DNA of 64,000 nucleotides from Rhodospirillales bacterium (lineage in GTDB: Bacteria; Pseudomonadota; Alphaproteobacteria; JAJFIK01), in contig JAJFIK010000045.1 of NCBI GenBank assembly GCA_021775005.1, positions 18,360 to 82,359 of the forward strand, given 5' to 3'. Below, in pieces: positions 53,180 to 63,146 of this stretch. The notes beneath the pieces were generated by a model. The model was given only the letters and a program-made list of their open reading frames with translations, was not told the DNA's origin and made no database searches. A program made the translations under genes and the position numbers. The stretch's first letter is position 1. Every line of letters starts with the position of its first letter.

Positions 53180-54181
53180 TTAGTCGCCGACCGTGACGAC
53201 GACTTTGCCCTTGGCTTTGCGATCCATCAGTTCGCGAATGGCATCACCTGCGTCTTGCATTGCATATCTGGAGGACACGAACGGCTTGATCTTGCCGTCC
53301 ACATAAAGCTGCATGAGTTCTGCCGTGTTGGCCTTGTTGCGCTCGGGCTCGCGGCCTGCAAATGCGCCCCAGAACACACCCACAATCTGACAACCTTTCA
53401 GAAGCGCCAGATTCATCGGCACTTTTGCGATCCCGGCGGGGAAGCCAACGATGAGAAACCGCCCTTCCCAATTAGTAGCGCGCAAGGCGGGCTCACAATA
53501 GTCGCCGCCCACAGGATCATAAACCACGTCTGCCCCTTGGCCGCCGGTGAGTTCCTTGATCTGCGCTGAAAACGCTTTTTGCTGATCCCGGTCAAGGGGC
53601 TGATGGGGGTAAACAAAGCCCGCTTCCGCCCCGTGGTCGAGGGCCACTTGCAGTTTTTCCTGAGACGACGCGGCCGCAATAACTTTCGCGCCCATTACCT
53701 TGCCGAGCTCCACGGCGGCAAGACCAACGCCCCCCGCTGCGCCAAGCACGAGCAGTGACTCGCCGGGCTGAATGTTCGCACGATCTTTGAGCGCATGATG
53801 GGAGGTGCCATAAGTCATCAAGAACGCAGAGGCTTCGTCAAATGGCATGACATCGGGGATCGGCGTCACGCGGGCCACATCCACGGCAATCTTTTCTGCC
53901 ATGCCGCCCCATCCGGTGGAGCCAATGACGCGGTCGCCAACCTTCACGCCACCCACACCATCACCGATGGCCGAGACAACGCCCGCCACTTCGCCCCCCG
54001 GCGAAAATGGCAGGTCCGGTTTGAATTGATAAAGGTTCTGGATCATCAGCGCGTCAGGAAAATTGACGCCGCAAGATTTGACGTCGATGACAACTTGGCC
54101 CGCTCCCGCGCTGGCGTCCGCCACGTCTTCAACCACAAGCGTTTCCGGTCCGCCAAATCCTTTGCAGAGCACTGCTTTCAT
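53180..54181 (-). CDS. NADPH:quinone oxidoreductase (zinc-independent MDR)
   Basis: A 333-residue medium-chain reductase. The N-terminal GroES-like domain starts MKAVLCKGFGGPETLVVED, with CGVNFPDALMI and FSPGGEVAGVV. The Rossmann motif is LGAAGGVGLAAVELG. There are no structural zinc cysteines, which fits the quinone-reductase/crotonyl-type branch. The first bases overlap the patatin gene end (4 bases). Confidence 0.93.
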   Translation of the reverse strand: MKAVLCKGFGGPETLVVEDVADASAGAGQVVIDVKSCGVNFPDALMIQNLYQFKPDLPFSPGGEVAGVVSAIGDGVGGVKVGDRVIGSTGWGGMAEKIAVDVARVTPIPDVMPFDEASAFLMTYGTSHHALKDRANIQPGESLLVLGAAGGVGLAAVELGKVMGAKVIAAASSQEKLQVALDHGAEAGFVYPHQPLDRDQQKAFSAQIKELTGGQGADVVYDPVGGDYCEPALRATNWEGRFLIVGFPAGIAKVPMNLALLKGCQIVGVFWGAFAGREPERNKANTAELMQLYVDGKIKPFVSSRYAMQDAGDAIRELMDRKAKGKVVVTVGD

Positions 54182-55176
54182 TTTGCGCGCTTCCCTTTTT
54201 TGTTTGTCGCCACAATCTTCTTTCGATCAGTCTCTAGCGTCTTTTGTGCTGTGTTGGGAAGGCCGACCACATCTTCAATCGCCGGTCGCATGCGCCGCAC
54301 CACTTCGCGGCCTGCTTCGATGCCCTCTTCGCCCTTATGAAATTGCAAGGCGCCAATGCCACCAACGGAAGGCACCAACAGCACATCCGGCGGCTCCCCC
54401 GCCATGCGTGACTTGGTGATGCGGTCCGACATAATGGCGACCGCATTGTTGAGCACTTCGTATTGTTGCGGCCGCCCATCGCTTTCAAAAATTGTCTTGA
54501 GGCGTTTCAGTGTGGAGGCAGCAAGACCTTTGGGGGGATTTTCCGTTACGTCATCCATCCACTCGCCAGGCAAATGCGGAATGCCTGCCGCACCCTCGTG
54601 CCGGAAGACACCGCCATTGAGATCCACAGCGATGACCACATCTGCTTCCATGGCCCGGGCCAACGATACCGGCACAGGATTGACGAGCCCGCCGTCAGAG
54701 AGCCAACGGGTTTCTTGCTGAAGCGGTGTCAAAAGCCCCGGCAGGGCGATGGAGGCGCGGATGGCGTTGGCGAGGGAGCCGTCGCGCAACCAGACCTCGC
54801 GACCGGTGCGGATATCGACGGCCACCGCACCAAACGGCATCTCAAGATCTTCGATTTGCTTGCCTTCAAGATGCGCGTCGATCCAGGTCATCAAACGGCT
54901 GCCGCTCATCACGCCGCCGCCGCCGAAGGTGACATCAAGATAATCGATCATCTTGAGCAGGGTCAGCTCTGAGGCAAAATCCAGTAGCTCGTCGAATTTG
55001 CCACTGGCATAAAATCCCGCAACAACAGCACCGATAGAGCACCCGGTGATGAGATCAGGTGTGATGCCCATCTCGCGCAATTCCTCGATGACGCCCAAAT
55101 GCGCCCATCCCCGTGCCGCACCACTGCCAAGCACAAATGCGATTTTCGGGCTGCGCCTTAATCCTTTAACGGGCAC
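54178..55176 (-). CDS. Patatin-like phospholipase (RssA type)
   Basis: A 332-residue alpha/beta serine lipase. The oxyanion hole is GSGAARG at 17-23, the nucleophile is Ser47 in GCSIG, and the dyad Asp161 is in DGGLVNPVP. The length and C-terminal ~85 residues match the RssA/NTE-like group. It could hydrolyse membrane phospholipids in the cytoplasm. The C-terminus ends in a Lys-rich tail. It overlaps the asparaginase end. Confidence 0.94.
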   Translation of the reverse strand: MPVKGLRRSPKIAFVLGSGAARGWAHLGVIEELREMGITPDLITGCSIGAVVAGFYASGKFDELLDFASELTLLKMIDYLDVTFGGGGVMSGSRLMTWIDAHLEGKQIEDLEMPFGAVAVDIRTGREVWLRDGSLANAIRASIALPGLLTPLQQETRWLSDGGLVNPVPVSLARAMEADVVIAVDLNGGVFRHEGAAGIPHLPGEWMDDVTENPPKGLAASTLKRLKTIFESDGRPQQYEVLNNAVAIMSDRITKSRMAGEPPDVLLVPSVGGIGALQFHKGEEGIEAGREVVRRMRPAIEDVVGLPNTAQKTLETDRKKIVATNKKGKRAK

Positions 55177-56203
55177 TGGTGCTCTCCGTGGCTGGAAGTG
55201 AGGGCTGCAGCATATCAGTCACACGGCCCTCGCCAACCGGTACGCCGCGAGTATTGAGCCATGGCGGGCTGGTGAGCGCTCTCACGGCGGGATCATCTGC
55301 TGCCACCACATCAAGCGCCGTCAGGAGCGCGGCAATGGCCGCCTCGGAGGCACGCTTGGCGCCATCATCAATCTTGAGCGCAATGCCAAGGCCGAGATCT
55401 GGCACCAACCCCCCATAGACGCCTTCTGCGCCGGTTTTAACGACGGCGCGCCCTGCGCTGGCGCTAATCAACGCAGCGCAAGCGCGGCCCGTGCCTGACA
55501 TCAGTTCAGGATATGCCACTTGCGCACCAAACAGGCGCCGCGCAGCGGTATAGGTTGCCGCATCAAGCCCTTCGCCCGTCGCCATGCGCGCAAATCCCAA
55601 CGCCAAGGCGCGCAAAGGCATAGCAAGATTGGGCGCGGCGCAGCCATCGGTGCCGGCGTGAAAAGCGTCAGGCGCAACACCGCAGACCCGAGAGATGGTT
55701 TCTCGCACCATGATTTGCACCGGTAGATCAGGGGCGATGTAGCCTTTGGTGGAAACATCCAAATGCTTGGCGAGGGTTAAAAACCCGGCGTGTTTTCCTG
55801 AACAATTATTGTACGCGCGCCGCGGCGCTTCACCAACGCGGATCAGAACATCCCGCGCAGCATCGTCAAATGGGGCATGGGGGCCGCACTCAAGATCATT
55901 GTCGTCAAGCCCCAAGCGACGCAGCCAAGCGTCGACGGCACCAACATGCATGGGTTCGCTGCTGTGGGAGGCGCAGGCAAGGGCGAGTTCTTTGTCGCTC
56001 ACCCCAAAGGCATCCGCCGCACCGCTTTCCACCAGAGCCAGCGATTGCATCATCTTGTAGGAAGAACGCGGGAAGACAGACGCGTCGATGGCGCCAGCCT
56101 GCGCCACAACGCTGCCATCGTTACGGGAAATAACAAAAGCGCCCCGGTGGCGGCTTTCCACCAGCCCGGCCCGCAACATTTCAAACAGCACTGGGTTCGT
56201 CAT
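55166..56203 (-). CDS. L-asparaginase II (Rhizobium-type)
   Basis: The protein has 345 residues from ATG 56203 (MTNPVLFEMLRAGLVESRH), matching the family start. It contains FPRSSYKMMQSLALVESGA, the Cys-containing NNCSGKHAGFL block and HAGTDGCAAPNLAMPL. The family hydrolyses asparagine to aspartate and ammonia and is unrelated to type I/II E. coli asparaginases. It starts divergently, 76 bases from the RNA methylase gene. The gene overlaps the patatin start by 11 bases. Confidence 0.92.
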   Translation of the reverse strand: MTNPVLFEMLRAGLVESRHRGAFVISRNDGSVVAQAGAIDASVFPRSSYKMMQSLALVESGAADAFGVSDKELALACASHSSEPMHVGAVDAWLRRLGLDDNDLECGPHAPFDDAARDVLIRVGEAPRRAYNNCSGKHAGFLTLAKHLDVSTKGYIAPDLPVQIMVRETISRVCGVAPDAFHAGTDGCAAPNLAMPLRALALGFARMATGEGLDAATYTAARRLFGAQVAYPELMSGTGRACAALISASAGRAVVKTGAEGVYGGLVPDLGLGIALKIDDGAKRASEAAIAALLTALDVVAADDPAVRALTSPPWLNTRGVPVGEGRVTDMLQPSLPATESTSAR

Positions 56204-56279
56204 TTGGTCCAGCCTTTGCCAATTCGGTCCAGCCGCTGCTAAATGCGCCCGCGAAGCAAAATGAGGAGGCGCAAAACAC

Positions 56280-56801
56280 ATGCGCGGCTATTTCGGTATC
56301 GGCATTGAAGGGGCAAGCAAACCCCTAAATCTTGGCGCCCTGTTTCGCACCGCTCATGCCTTTGGGGCAAGCTTCCTTTTTACCATTGAGGCCCACCATC
56401 GCATTCAGGAAGAGTTTTCCGATACCTCAAAATCCGTTGGCCACTTGCCCTATTACCAATGGGACGGGGTCGCGGATATGGCGCTGCCAGCGGATTGTCA
56501 GCTCGTGGCCGCGGAACTGACCGATGCGGCGGTGGATCTGCCCAGCTTCACCCATCCGTCCAAAGCTTGCTATGTCTTGGGGCGTGAGCGGGGGGAGGTC
56601 TCTGCGGAGCTCATGGCGCGCGCCGATCATGTGGTCCGCATCCCCACGAAATTTTGCATAAATGTGGCTCAGGCCGGGGCCTTGATCATGTATGATCGGA
56701 TAATCAGTCGAGGCCAGCAGGCGCCGCGCCCGATCATGCCGGGCGGGCCCACCGAGGTGCTGCCGCGTCAGAGCCACCCGCGAAAGTCGCGACGGGAGTA
56801 A
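56280..56801 (+). CDS. SpoU/TrmH-type RNA methyltransferase
   Basis: A 173-residue trefoil-knot methylase. The N-terminal part GASKPLNLGALFRTAHAFGA and the knot motifs CYVLGRERGEVSAELMARAD, VRIPTKFCINVAQAGALIMYDR are the SpoU signatures, with Cys in the place of the usual Ser in FCINVA. It is probably a tRNA or rRNA 2'-O-methylase. The C-terminus is basic. Starts with ATG 56280. Confidence 0.9.
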   Translation: MRGYFGIGIEGASKPLNLGALFRTAHAFGASFLFTIEAHHRIQEEFSDTSKSVGHLPYYQWDGVADMALPADCQLVAAELTDAAVDLPSFTHPSKACYVLGRERGEVSAELMARADHVVRIPTKFCINVAQAGALIMYDRIISRGQQAPRPIMPGGPTEVLPRQSHPRKSRRE

Positions 56802-56933
56802 CATAGCTGTCACTTGGGGGGCGTGGGCGGTTGCGGCCTAACTTTGGCCCCACTATACCGTCACCAAATTGCTTTGGCACTGGTGGGGCGGTGGCGCAGG
56901 CAAGCTTTGCGTTCGCTAGGAAGGAATGGGCAT

Positions 56934-57446
56934 ATGGGTCGGATTTTTGCAGGCGTAGGCGTTCTTTTGTCGCTCATCATTGGCGGCTCTGCGCTGGCGC
57001 AAGAGCGCGAATTGCTGGGCTCCTTTCGGGACTGGAATGCCTTTCGCGATGCTTTGGACGGCGAAGCCTTCTGCTATGCGGTTTCAATTCCCGATCAAGC
57101 ACGGCTGTCACGCCGAGGGCGCCAGCGCGGCGAAGTGTTCCTTTTTGTCAGCCACCTGCCCGCCCGCAGCATTTCCAATCAGGTCGAAGCCATCCTTGGC
57201 TACCCTGTGGATGAGGAGTCCACCCCCACCATCCGCGTCGGCAATGAGAGCTTTGATATGTTCGGTCGTGGCGAGCGGGTCTATCTGCTGGACGAAAGCG
57301 ACACCCCGGCGCTGATGAACGCCATGCGCCAGGGCTCGCGCATGATTGTCAGCGCGCGGTCAGCCCGGGGCACGGAATCAACAGACGAATACTCGCTTTT
57401 GGGCGCCACCGCCGCTCTGGCAAGCGCCGCGGAAGCGTGCCAGTAA
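56934..57446 (+). CDS. Invasion-associated locus B (IalB)-like secreted protein
   Basis: The protein has 170 residues from ATG 56934 (AAGGAATGGGCAT upstream); the open frame upstream is not conserved. The signal peptide [20 protein letters not shown] is cleaved near ALAQ. The mature protein follows the IalB pattern: [69 protein letters not shown] and a C-terminal Cys. It is common in Rhizobiales; the function outside Bartonella is unclear. Confidence 0.85.
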   Translation: MGRIFAGVGVLLSLIIGGSALAQERELLGSFRDWNAFRDALDGEAFCYAVSIPDQARLSRRGRQRGEVFLFVSHLPARSISNQVEAILGYPVDEESTPTIRVGNESFDMFGRGERVYLLDESDTPALMNAMRQGSRMIVSARSARGTESTDEYSLLGATAALASAAEACQ

Positions 57447-57504
57447 TAGGGCTCTATCCCAGCAATCGTCTGGACTTTGTGAGCTTGAGCGAAAGCGCCT
57501 TGAT

Positions 57505-58695
57505 ATGAGCAATCCTGAGCAGGACGCCCAGGGGCACCCTTTGCCCGTGCGGGACCGCATTGACGTGAGCGCGCCGGTGGCGCGGCCCTCGCTCATTGGC
57601 TTGTCCGCCTCAGCGCTTGAGGACGCCGTGGAGGACCTCGGTGTACCCCTGCGCCAGTGCCCCATGCGGGCGCGCCAATTGTGGAATTGGTTCTACGCGC
57701 GCGGGGCCACAGATTTTGAGCAGATGAGCTCGATCTCAAAGGAGTTGCGTGCAACCCTTTCCGCCCATCACACTATTGCCCGCCCGGTGATTACCGATGC
57801 GCAAGTTAGCAATGATGGCACCCGCAAATGGCTCATGCGTCTCACCCACGGGGTCGAGGTGGAGACCGTGTTTATCCCCGACCAGGAACGGGGAACCCTC
57901 TGCATTTCGAGCCAAGTGGGCTGCACCCTCAATTGCACGTTCTGTCACACGGGAACGCAGCCCTTGGTGCGCAATCTGACCGCTGATGAGATTGTCGGGC
58001 AAGTGCTCGTCGCCCGCGATGAGCTTGGCGAATGGCCACTGCCGGGGGAGCCCGCCCCCACCCGCCGCATCACCAATATTGTCATGATGGGCATGGGCGA
58101 GCCGCTCTATAATTTCGAGAACGTGCGCGACGCGCTGTTGCTGATCGCCGATGGTGAGGGCATTGCGCTGGGCAAACGCCGCGTCACCCTGTCCACCTCT
58201 GGCGTCGTGCCCATGATCAAACGAACCGGAGATGAGATCGGCTGCATGCTCGCCATTTCACTTCATGCGGTGCGCGATGAGCTTCGCGACGAGCTGGTGC
58301 CCCTCAATCGCAAATACCCTCTGGCTGAGCTGATGGATGCCTGCCGCAATTACCCGCGCGTTTCCAATGCCAAGCGCATCACCTTTGAATATGTCATGCT
58401 CAAAGGCATCAACGACAGCCCGGCGGACGCCCGCGCTCTGGTGCAATTGATTAAGGGCATCCCGGCAAAAATTAACCTGATCCCGTTCAATCCCTGGCCG
58501 GGCACCCCTTATGAGTGCTCCGATTGGGAAACCATCGAGGTGTTTGGTGACATCGTGAACCGGGCAGGTTATGCAAGCCCCATTCGAACGCCGCGGGGGC
58601 GAGACATTTCTGCCGCCTGCGGGCAATTGAAATCTGAGAGCAAAAAGAAGAGCGCTGCTGAGTTGAGGCGGGAACGCCTGGCGGCTGGCGCCTAA
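57505..58695 (+). CDS. rlmN: Dual-specificity 23S rRNA/tRNA A2503 methyltransferase
   Basis: The protein has 396 residues from ATG 57505 ([18 protein letters not shown]). The radical-SAM cluster is Cys140, Cys144 and Cys147 ([11 protein letters not shown]). It methylates C2 of A2503 in 23S rRNA and A37 in some tRNAs. [28 protein letters not shown] and [22 protein letters not shown] are family motifs. The N-terminal 45 residues are longer than in E. coli. It is 10 bases upstream of the 2OG oxygenase gene. Confidence 0.96.
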   Translation: MSNPEQDAQGHPLPVRDRIDVSAPVARPSLIGLSASALEDAVEDLGVPLRQCPMRARQLWNWFYARGATDFEQMSSISKELRATLSAHHTIARPVITDAQVSNDGTRKWLMRLTHGVEVETVFIPDQERGTLCISSQVGCTLNCTFCHTGTQPLVRNLTADEIVGQVLVARDELGEWPLPGEPAPTRRITNIVMMGMGEPLYNFENVRDALLLIADGEGIALGKRRVTLSTSGVVPMIKRTGDEIGCMLAISLHAVRDELRDELVPLNRKYPLAELMDACRNYPRVSNAKRITFEYVMLKGINDSPADARALVQLIKGIPAKINLIPFNPWPGTPYECSDWETIEVFGDIVNRAGYASPIRTPRGRDISAACGQLKSESKKKSAAELRRERLAAGA

Positions 58696-58705
58696 GGAAA
58701 AATCC

Positions 58706-59458
58706 ATGACTGACGACACGTCCATCGGCCCGCCCATTGCCTTGAGTGCCGGAATTGACCGCGATGCCGCGCGCACACGATTTGCCGAGACCGGCCGGGT
58801 GCAAATCAAATCGGTGCTTGATGAACAAGTCGCCCAAGGGGTCCTTAAAGCGTTCACGACAAAACTTGAGTGGGGCATCACCTATAATCAAGGTGCTGAG
58901 TCCAAGCACATTCCCCGCGAACAGATTGAGTTCATGACAAATGAGGAGCGCAGTAACTTCCTCAGCGAAGTGACCAGCCGCGCCATGGAACAATTCCAAT
59001 TTGCATTTGCTGAAGCCCCCTTGATGCAAGATTTCAAGCCGGGGCAAGAGGTCTCAGACTACGCCCATCGGATGATTGAATTCGTCAACGATGTACAATT
59101 CCAATCCCTCATCGCAGATGTAACCGGAGATGATCAACCCGCCCGCGCCGACCTGATCGCGTGTTGCTATTCGCCGGGGCATTTCATCACCTTGCATGAT
59201 GACAAGGACCCGCAAGGGCTGCGCCGCTATGGCTTTGCCTTCGATTTCACACCTTTTTGGCGCCCCGATTGGGGGGGATCGCATTTATTCTTCGACGACG
59301 AAGACGGCAATGTGACCGAAGGGTTCAACCCGGTGTTTAATTCCCTTAATCTGTTCCGCGTGCCGCAACGCTATGCCATTTCGTTTGTTGCGCCCTACGC
59401 CAAAGCGGGCCGCTATACTCTAGCAGGATGGGTGCAATCGATCCCGCAGACCGCCTAA
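58706..59458 (+). CDS. 2OG-Fe(II) oxygenase-like protein
   Basis: A 250-residue double-stranded beta-helix protein. The H-x-D iron site is His164-Asp166 (YSPGHFITLHDDKD), and Arg236 in GRYTLAGW suits the 2-oxoglutarate carboxylate. At the place of the distal iron-binding histidine I read Tyr223 (VPQRYAISFVAP) where relatives have His. The N-terminal 100 residues are helical. It sits between rlmN and the halogenase, 70 bases from the latter, and such pairs recur near tryptophan-halogenase-like genes. The substrate is unknown. Confidence 0.82.
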   Translation: MTDDTSIGPPIALSAGIDRDAARTRFAETGRVQIKSVLDEQVAQGVLKAFTTKLEWGITYNQGAESKHIPREQIEFMTNEERSNFLSEVTSRAMEQFQFAFAEAPLMQDFKPGQEVSDYAHRMIEFVNDVQFQSLIADVTGDDQPARADLIACCYSPGHFITLHDDKDPQGLRRYGFAFDFTPFWRPDWGGSHLFFDDEDGNVTEGFNPVFNSLNLFRVPQRYAISFVAPYAKAGRYTLAGWVQSIPQTA

Positions 59459-59528
59459 GCGGACCCTAATCAAGGGTTCCCTGCTGCCGCTCCGCCCGCT
59501 AAGGTTGGGCGGGAATGTGGGAGGAACT

Positions 59529-61208
59529 ATGGGTCAACCGATCAAAAACATTACCATTGTGGGTGGGGGCACGGCTGGATGGCTGGCGGCCAATCTGCTC
59601 ACATCTTATTTCAATAATCCCAGTGAGCCGCCGCGTATCAAGATCACTTTGATCGAATCCCCCAACATCAAAACCGTTGGTGTGGGTGAAGCCACCGTGC
59701 CCGGCATGCCGCGCATGCTCAAGCATATGGGTATCAACGAGCGCGAATTTTTCCGTCGCTGCAATGCGTCGTTCAAGCTTGGCGTTAATTTCATCAACTG
59801 GAACCACCGCGAAGACGGCAGCCCGGTGTCATACGTCAATCCGTTTAATTCGGGCGCCCCCATTCGCGGCCACAGCCCGGCGCAATATTTTCAAGCCTTT
59901 GGGCGCAATGCGGAAGATGACACGCGCGCGCATGATATTATTGAAGCCACCTGCCCCGCGCGCGAGGCCATCACCTATAAGAAAGGCCCCCGGATAATCG
60001 GTGGCGAAGACTACAGCAAACAACTTGGGTATGCCTACCATCTTGATGCAGGCCTGTTTGCTGAACTGCTGCGCGATGTCGGGACGGAGCGCGGCGTTGT
60101 TCATATTCGCGACGATGTGGTGGACGTCAATCTTGATGACCGCGGCTTTGTGAAATCTCTTACGCTCAAGGATATGGGCGAACATCCCATCGAATTTGTT
60201 ATTGACTGCACCGGCTTTCGCGGCCTCATCATCAATCAGGCTTTGGGCGAAGAATTCATACCCTATAATAATTTCCTCATGAATGACCGCGCCTTGGCGG
60301 TGCAAATTCCCCACAAGGACCCCACCGATCTTGAGCCCTGCACCAGATCAACCGCCCTTGGTGCGGGTTGGGCCTGGAATGTGCCGCTGCATTCCCGTGT
60401 CGGGACGGGTTACGTCTTTTCCAGCGCGCACCGCACCGACGAGGAGGCGACAAAAGAGTTCCTGGCCTATCTCGGCCTTACCGAAGATGAAGCGCAGCCG
60501 CGGGCTATTCCCATTCGCGTGGGGCGGACCAAGCGCGCCTTTGTGAAAAACTGTCTCGCGCTCGGCCTCTCAAGCGGCTTTATTGAACCCCTGGAATCCA
60601 CTGCCATTTATATGATCGAGATGGGCATTCGTTGGCTGTTCAACTATTTCCCCGATACGAATTTCGACCCGGCGTTGACGAACCGCTACAACAAAGTCTC
60701 CACGCAGCTTTATGACGAAGTGCGCGACTTCATCGTGCTGCATTACACCCTTAGCAATCGCACCGACAGCGACTATTGGAACGCCGCCCGCGAAGATATG
60801 CCGGTGCCGGATCGCTTGGCGGAGAATTTGGAGATTTGGAAATCTGCACTGCCAATCCAATACGATTTGGAGTCCGAACAGCTCTTCACATTTTGGAACT
60901 ACAAAGTGATTCTGTTCGGCAAGGGGTTTTATGCGCCGGATCACGTATTCCCTTCGGCGGGGGGCCTTCGAAAAGAAGACTGGGCGGACTATATCCGCGC
61001 GCTGCGCTCGAATAAACGTAAACTGATGTCGCAGCTCCCCGGCCATCATGAGCTTCTGACCCATTTGCGATCTGGCGAGGACGCGCCCCCGGCCTGGGCC
61101 CAAGGCAAAAGTACGGTGCAACTCCCAGGGCTTTCTAGTGATGACCCCACGGTTCGAAAAGCGCCGCCGCCGCCAGCTCCGCCAATGGATGATGGCGCGC
61201 TGCTTTAG
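59529..61208 (+). CDS. Flavin-dependent tryptophan halogenase-like protein
   Basis: The protein has 559 residues from ATG 59529 (GGAGG upstream). The FAD-binding GGGTAGW is at 12-18, GVGEATVP at 51-58, and the family motif W-x-W-x-I-P appears as WAWNVP at 281-286. EPLESTAIYMIEMG near residue 360 aligns with the conserved active-site region. These enzymes need reduced FAD from a separate reductase and chlorinate or brominate aromatic substrates; many homologues are not proven halogenases. The last about 40 residues are Pro/Asp-rich. It overlaps the convergent aldo/keto reductase gene by 4 bases. Confidence 0.88.
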   Translation: MGQPIKNITIVGGGTAGWLAANLLTSYFNNPSEPPRIKITLIESPNIKTVGVGEATVPGMPRMLKHMGINEREFFRRCNASFKLGVNFINWNHREDGSPVSYVNPFNSGAPIRGHSPAQYFQAFGRNAEDDTRAHDIIEATCPAREAITYKKGPRIIGGEDYSKQLGYAYHLDAGLFAELLRDVGTERGVVHIRDDVVDVNLDDRGFVKSLTLKDMGEHPIEFVIDCTGFRGLIINQALGEEFIPYNNFLMNDRALAVQIPHKDPTDLEPCTRSTALGAGWAWNVPLHSRVGTGYVFSSAHRTDEEATKEFLAYLGLTEDEAQPRAIPIRVGRTKRAFVKNCLALGLSSGFIEPLESTAIYMIEMGIRWLFNYFPDTNFDPALTNRYNKVSTQLYDEVRDFIVLHYTLSNRTDSDYWNAAREDMPVPDRLAENLEIWKSALPIQYDLESEQLFTFWNYKVILFGKGFYAPDHVFPSAGGLRKEDWADYIRALRSNKRKLMSQLPGHHELLTHLRSGEDAPPAWAQGKSTVQLPGLSSDDPTVRKAPPPPAPPMDDGALL

Positions 61209-62227
61209 TCTTCGACCGTTGTGACTTCATCAACTGGGATGCGCGGACGCTGAAAATTGAGCCGCAGCGCGTCAATGCGTTTCTGAATATCTTCAGACAA
61301 CGGGCCTTTGTTCACAGCATCGACAACCGCATTCAGCTCCTCGCGGTTTTTCACGCCCAGCACCACCGTATCAACCCCGTCCATGGCCAAGGCATAGCGA
61401 TGCGCCAGCAACGCGGGGTCTTCACCAAGCTCTTTGCACAGCGCGCGATAGGGCGCGGCGCGCTCATAATCTAGAAAAGTTGCATCGTCTGTTGGTAGCG
61501 GGCGATCAAGCTGCGCTGTCAGCGCACCCGTCGCCACCGCGCGAATACCCATCACGCCAATGCCGTTCGATACGGCAGTACGAATGATGTTGCGCGGCTC
61601 GGCTGGCTCCTCAAACTGGCGCATATCGCCCGCGCTATCCATCAAATTGGTCACCGCCTGAATTACCGCTGGACGCTCATCAAGGCGTAACGCCTGCATG
61701 ATGGAATGGGGCAGCCCGGTGCCGGTAATACCCCACGCGCCGATCAAGCCCTTGGCCTGAAGCGCGGTGACCGCAGGAATGAAATGGTCCACATAGATGT
61801 CCCACCGCGTGGCCCATTTTTCCTTAATCTCGTCATGGTGCGCGTAGGTGTATCCAGCAGGGAAAATATTTGAATGCAGGAAAAAAATATCAACGCGTTC
61901 TACCTTCAAGCTCTCAAGCGAGCGGGTCAGGTGACGCTCCAATTTGGTTTTCACATCCCTTGGTGCTGGGGTGCCGAGCATGCATTTGGTGGTGAGGCGC
62001 ACCCCTTCGGGCAAATTACCGCCAAAGGCCGCGCCGATAACCTGCTCTGCCTCGCCGCGGCCGTACAGGGGCGCAAGGTCAAGCAAGGTGATGCCGTGAT
62101 CCACAGCAGCCTTCGCCGTCGCGATGGCCTCGTCGCGGGTGGTCGCGCCCCAAACCTGACCCAGACCCCCGCCCCCAAGGGTTAGTTCGCTGACGGGCCA
62201 CAATGCGCCTAGCTCACGTTGTTCCAT
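61205..62227 (-). CDS. Aldo/keto reductase
   Basis: A 340-residue TIM-barrel NAD(P)H-dependent reductase. The AKR residues are Asp in LLDLAPLYGRGE, Tyr there, Lys in TTKCM and His in FFLHSNIFPAG. VLGVKNREELNAVVDAV near the C-terminus holds the cofactor. It is closer to the L-galactose/pyridoxal dehydrogenase-like branch than to the Tas-like one at 44730. It follows folD by 16 bases on the same strand. Confidence 0.9.
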   Translation of the reverse strand: MEQRELGALWPVSELTLGGGGLGQVWGATTRDEAIATAKAAVDHGITLLDLAPLYGRGEAEQVIGAAFGGNLPEGVRLTTKCMLGTPAPRDVKTKLERHLTRSLESLKVERVDIFFLHSNIFPAGYTYAHHDEIKEKWATRWDIYVDHFIPAVTALQAKGLIGAWGITGTGLPHSIMQALRLDERPAVIQAVTNLMDSAGDMRQFEEPAEPRNIIRTAVSNGIGVMGIRAVATGALTAQLDRPLPTDDATFLDYERAAPYRALCKELGEDPALLAHRYALAMDGVDTVVLGVKNREELNAVVDAVNKGPLSEDIQKRIDALRLNFQRPRIPVDEVTTVED

Positions 62228-62243
62228 GGTTTAGAGCCCAATC

Positions 62244-63146
62244 CTATCCGTCCAGTGAGGTTGGCACATCAACACCTGCCTGCTGACACGCGGCAATGAC
62301 CGTATTACGCATCAGGCATGCAACCGTCATGGGGCCAACGCCCCCGGGCACTGGCGTAATGGCGCCCGCAACCTCAACGGCTTCATCAAAAGCCACATCG
62401 CCCACCAGGCGCATTTTGCCTGTCCCGCGCTCTGGCGCGGGAATGCGATTAATGCCGACATCGATTACCGTGGCACCGGGTTTGATCCAGCTGCCTTTGA
62501 TCATGCGCTCACGCCCCACGGCGGCAATGAGAATATCTGCTTGGCGCGCGAGACCGGGCAAATCCTGACTTCTGGAATGGGCCGTCGTCACGGTGCAGTT
62601 CTCCGCCAACAGCAATTGCGCCACCGGCTTGCCCACTAGGATAGAGCGGCCAATGACCAATGCGTTGAGCCCGGTGAGATCGCCCACTGCGTCTTTCGCC
62701 AGCATGACACAGCCGCGCGGCGTACACGGCACCAAACCATCCTGGCCCAAGACCAAGCGCCCCGCACTAATGGCGGTGAGCCCATCGACATCTTTGTCGG
62801 GATGAATGGTGTTGACCACTTTGGCCTCATCCATGTGCTTAGGCAGCGGCATCTGCACCAATATGCCATGCACTTGGTCGTCCGCATTGAGGCGTTCCAC
62901 AAGCGCAATTAGATCTGCTTCGGAGGTAGCCTCCGGTAGCAGATGCTCAAACGATGCCATGCCCGCTTCCACCGTTTGCTTGGCTTTGCTGCGCACATAG
63001 ACCTGACTGGCGGGGTCTGCCCCCACCAGCACGACGGCCAGCCCGGGCTTGAGCCCGTGGGCGGCTTTGAGGTCCGCCACCGCAGCCCCGGCGCGTTCCC
63101 GCACGCCAACGGCGAAGGCTTTGCCATCAATGATACGGGCGGTCAT
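62244..63146 (-). CDS. folD: Methylenetetrahydrofolate dehydrogenase / methenyltetrahydrofolate cyclohydrolase
   Basis: The protein has 300 residues from ATG 63146 ([20 protein letters not shown] upstream). It interconverts one-carbon folate derivatives. The catalytic segment [13 protein letters not shown] contains the essential Lys, followed by [27 protein letters not shown] and [16 protein letters not shown]. Its start overlaps the end of the DUF167 gene by 4 bases. The longer open frame from 63164 lies in that gene. Confidence 0.96.
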   Translation of the reverse strand: MTARIIDGKAFAVGVRERAGAAVADLKAAHGLKPGLAVVLVGADPASQVYVRSKAKQTVEAGMASFEHLLPEATSEADLIALVERLNADDQVHGILVQMPLPKHMDEAKVVNTIHPDKDVDGLTAISAGRLVLGQDGLVPCTPRGCVMLAKDAVGDLTGLNALVIGRSILVGKPVAQLLLAENCTVTTAHSRSQDLPGLARQADILIAAVGRERMIKGSWIKPGATVIDVGINRIPAPERGTGKMRLVGDVAFDEAVEVAGAITPVPGGVGPMTVACLMRNTVIAACQQAGVDVPTSLDG

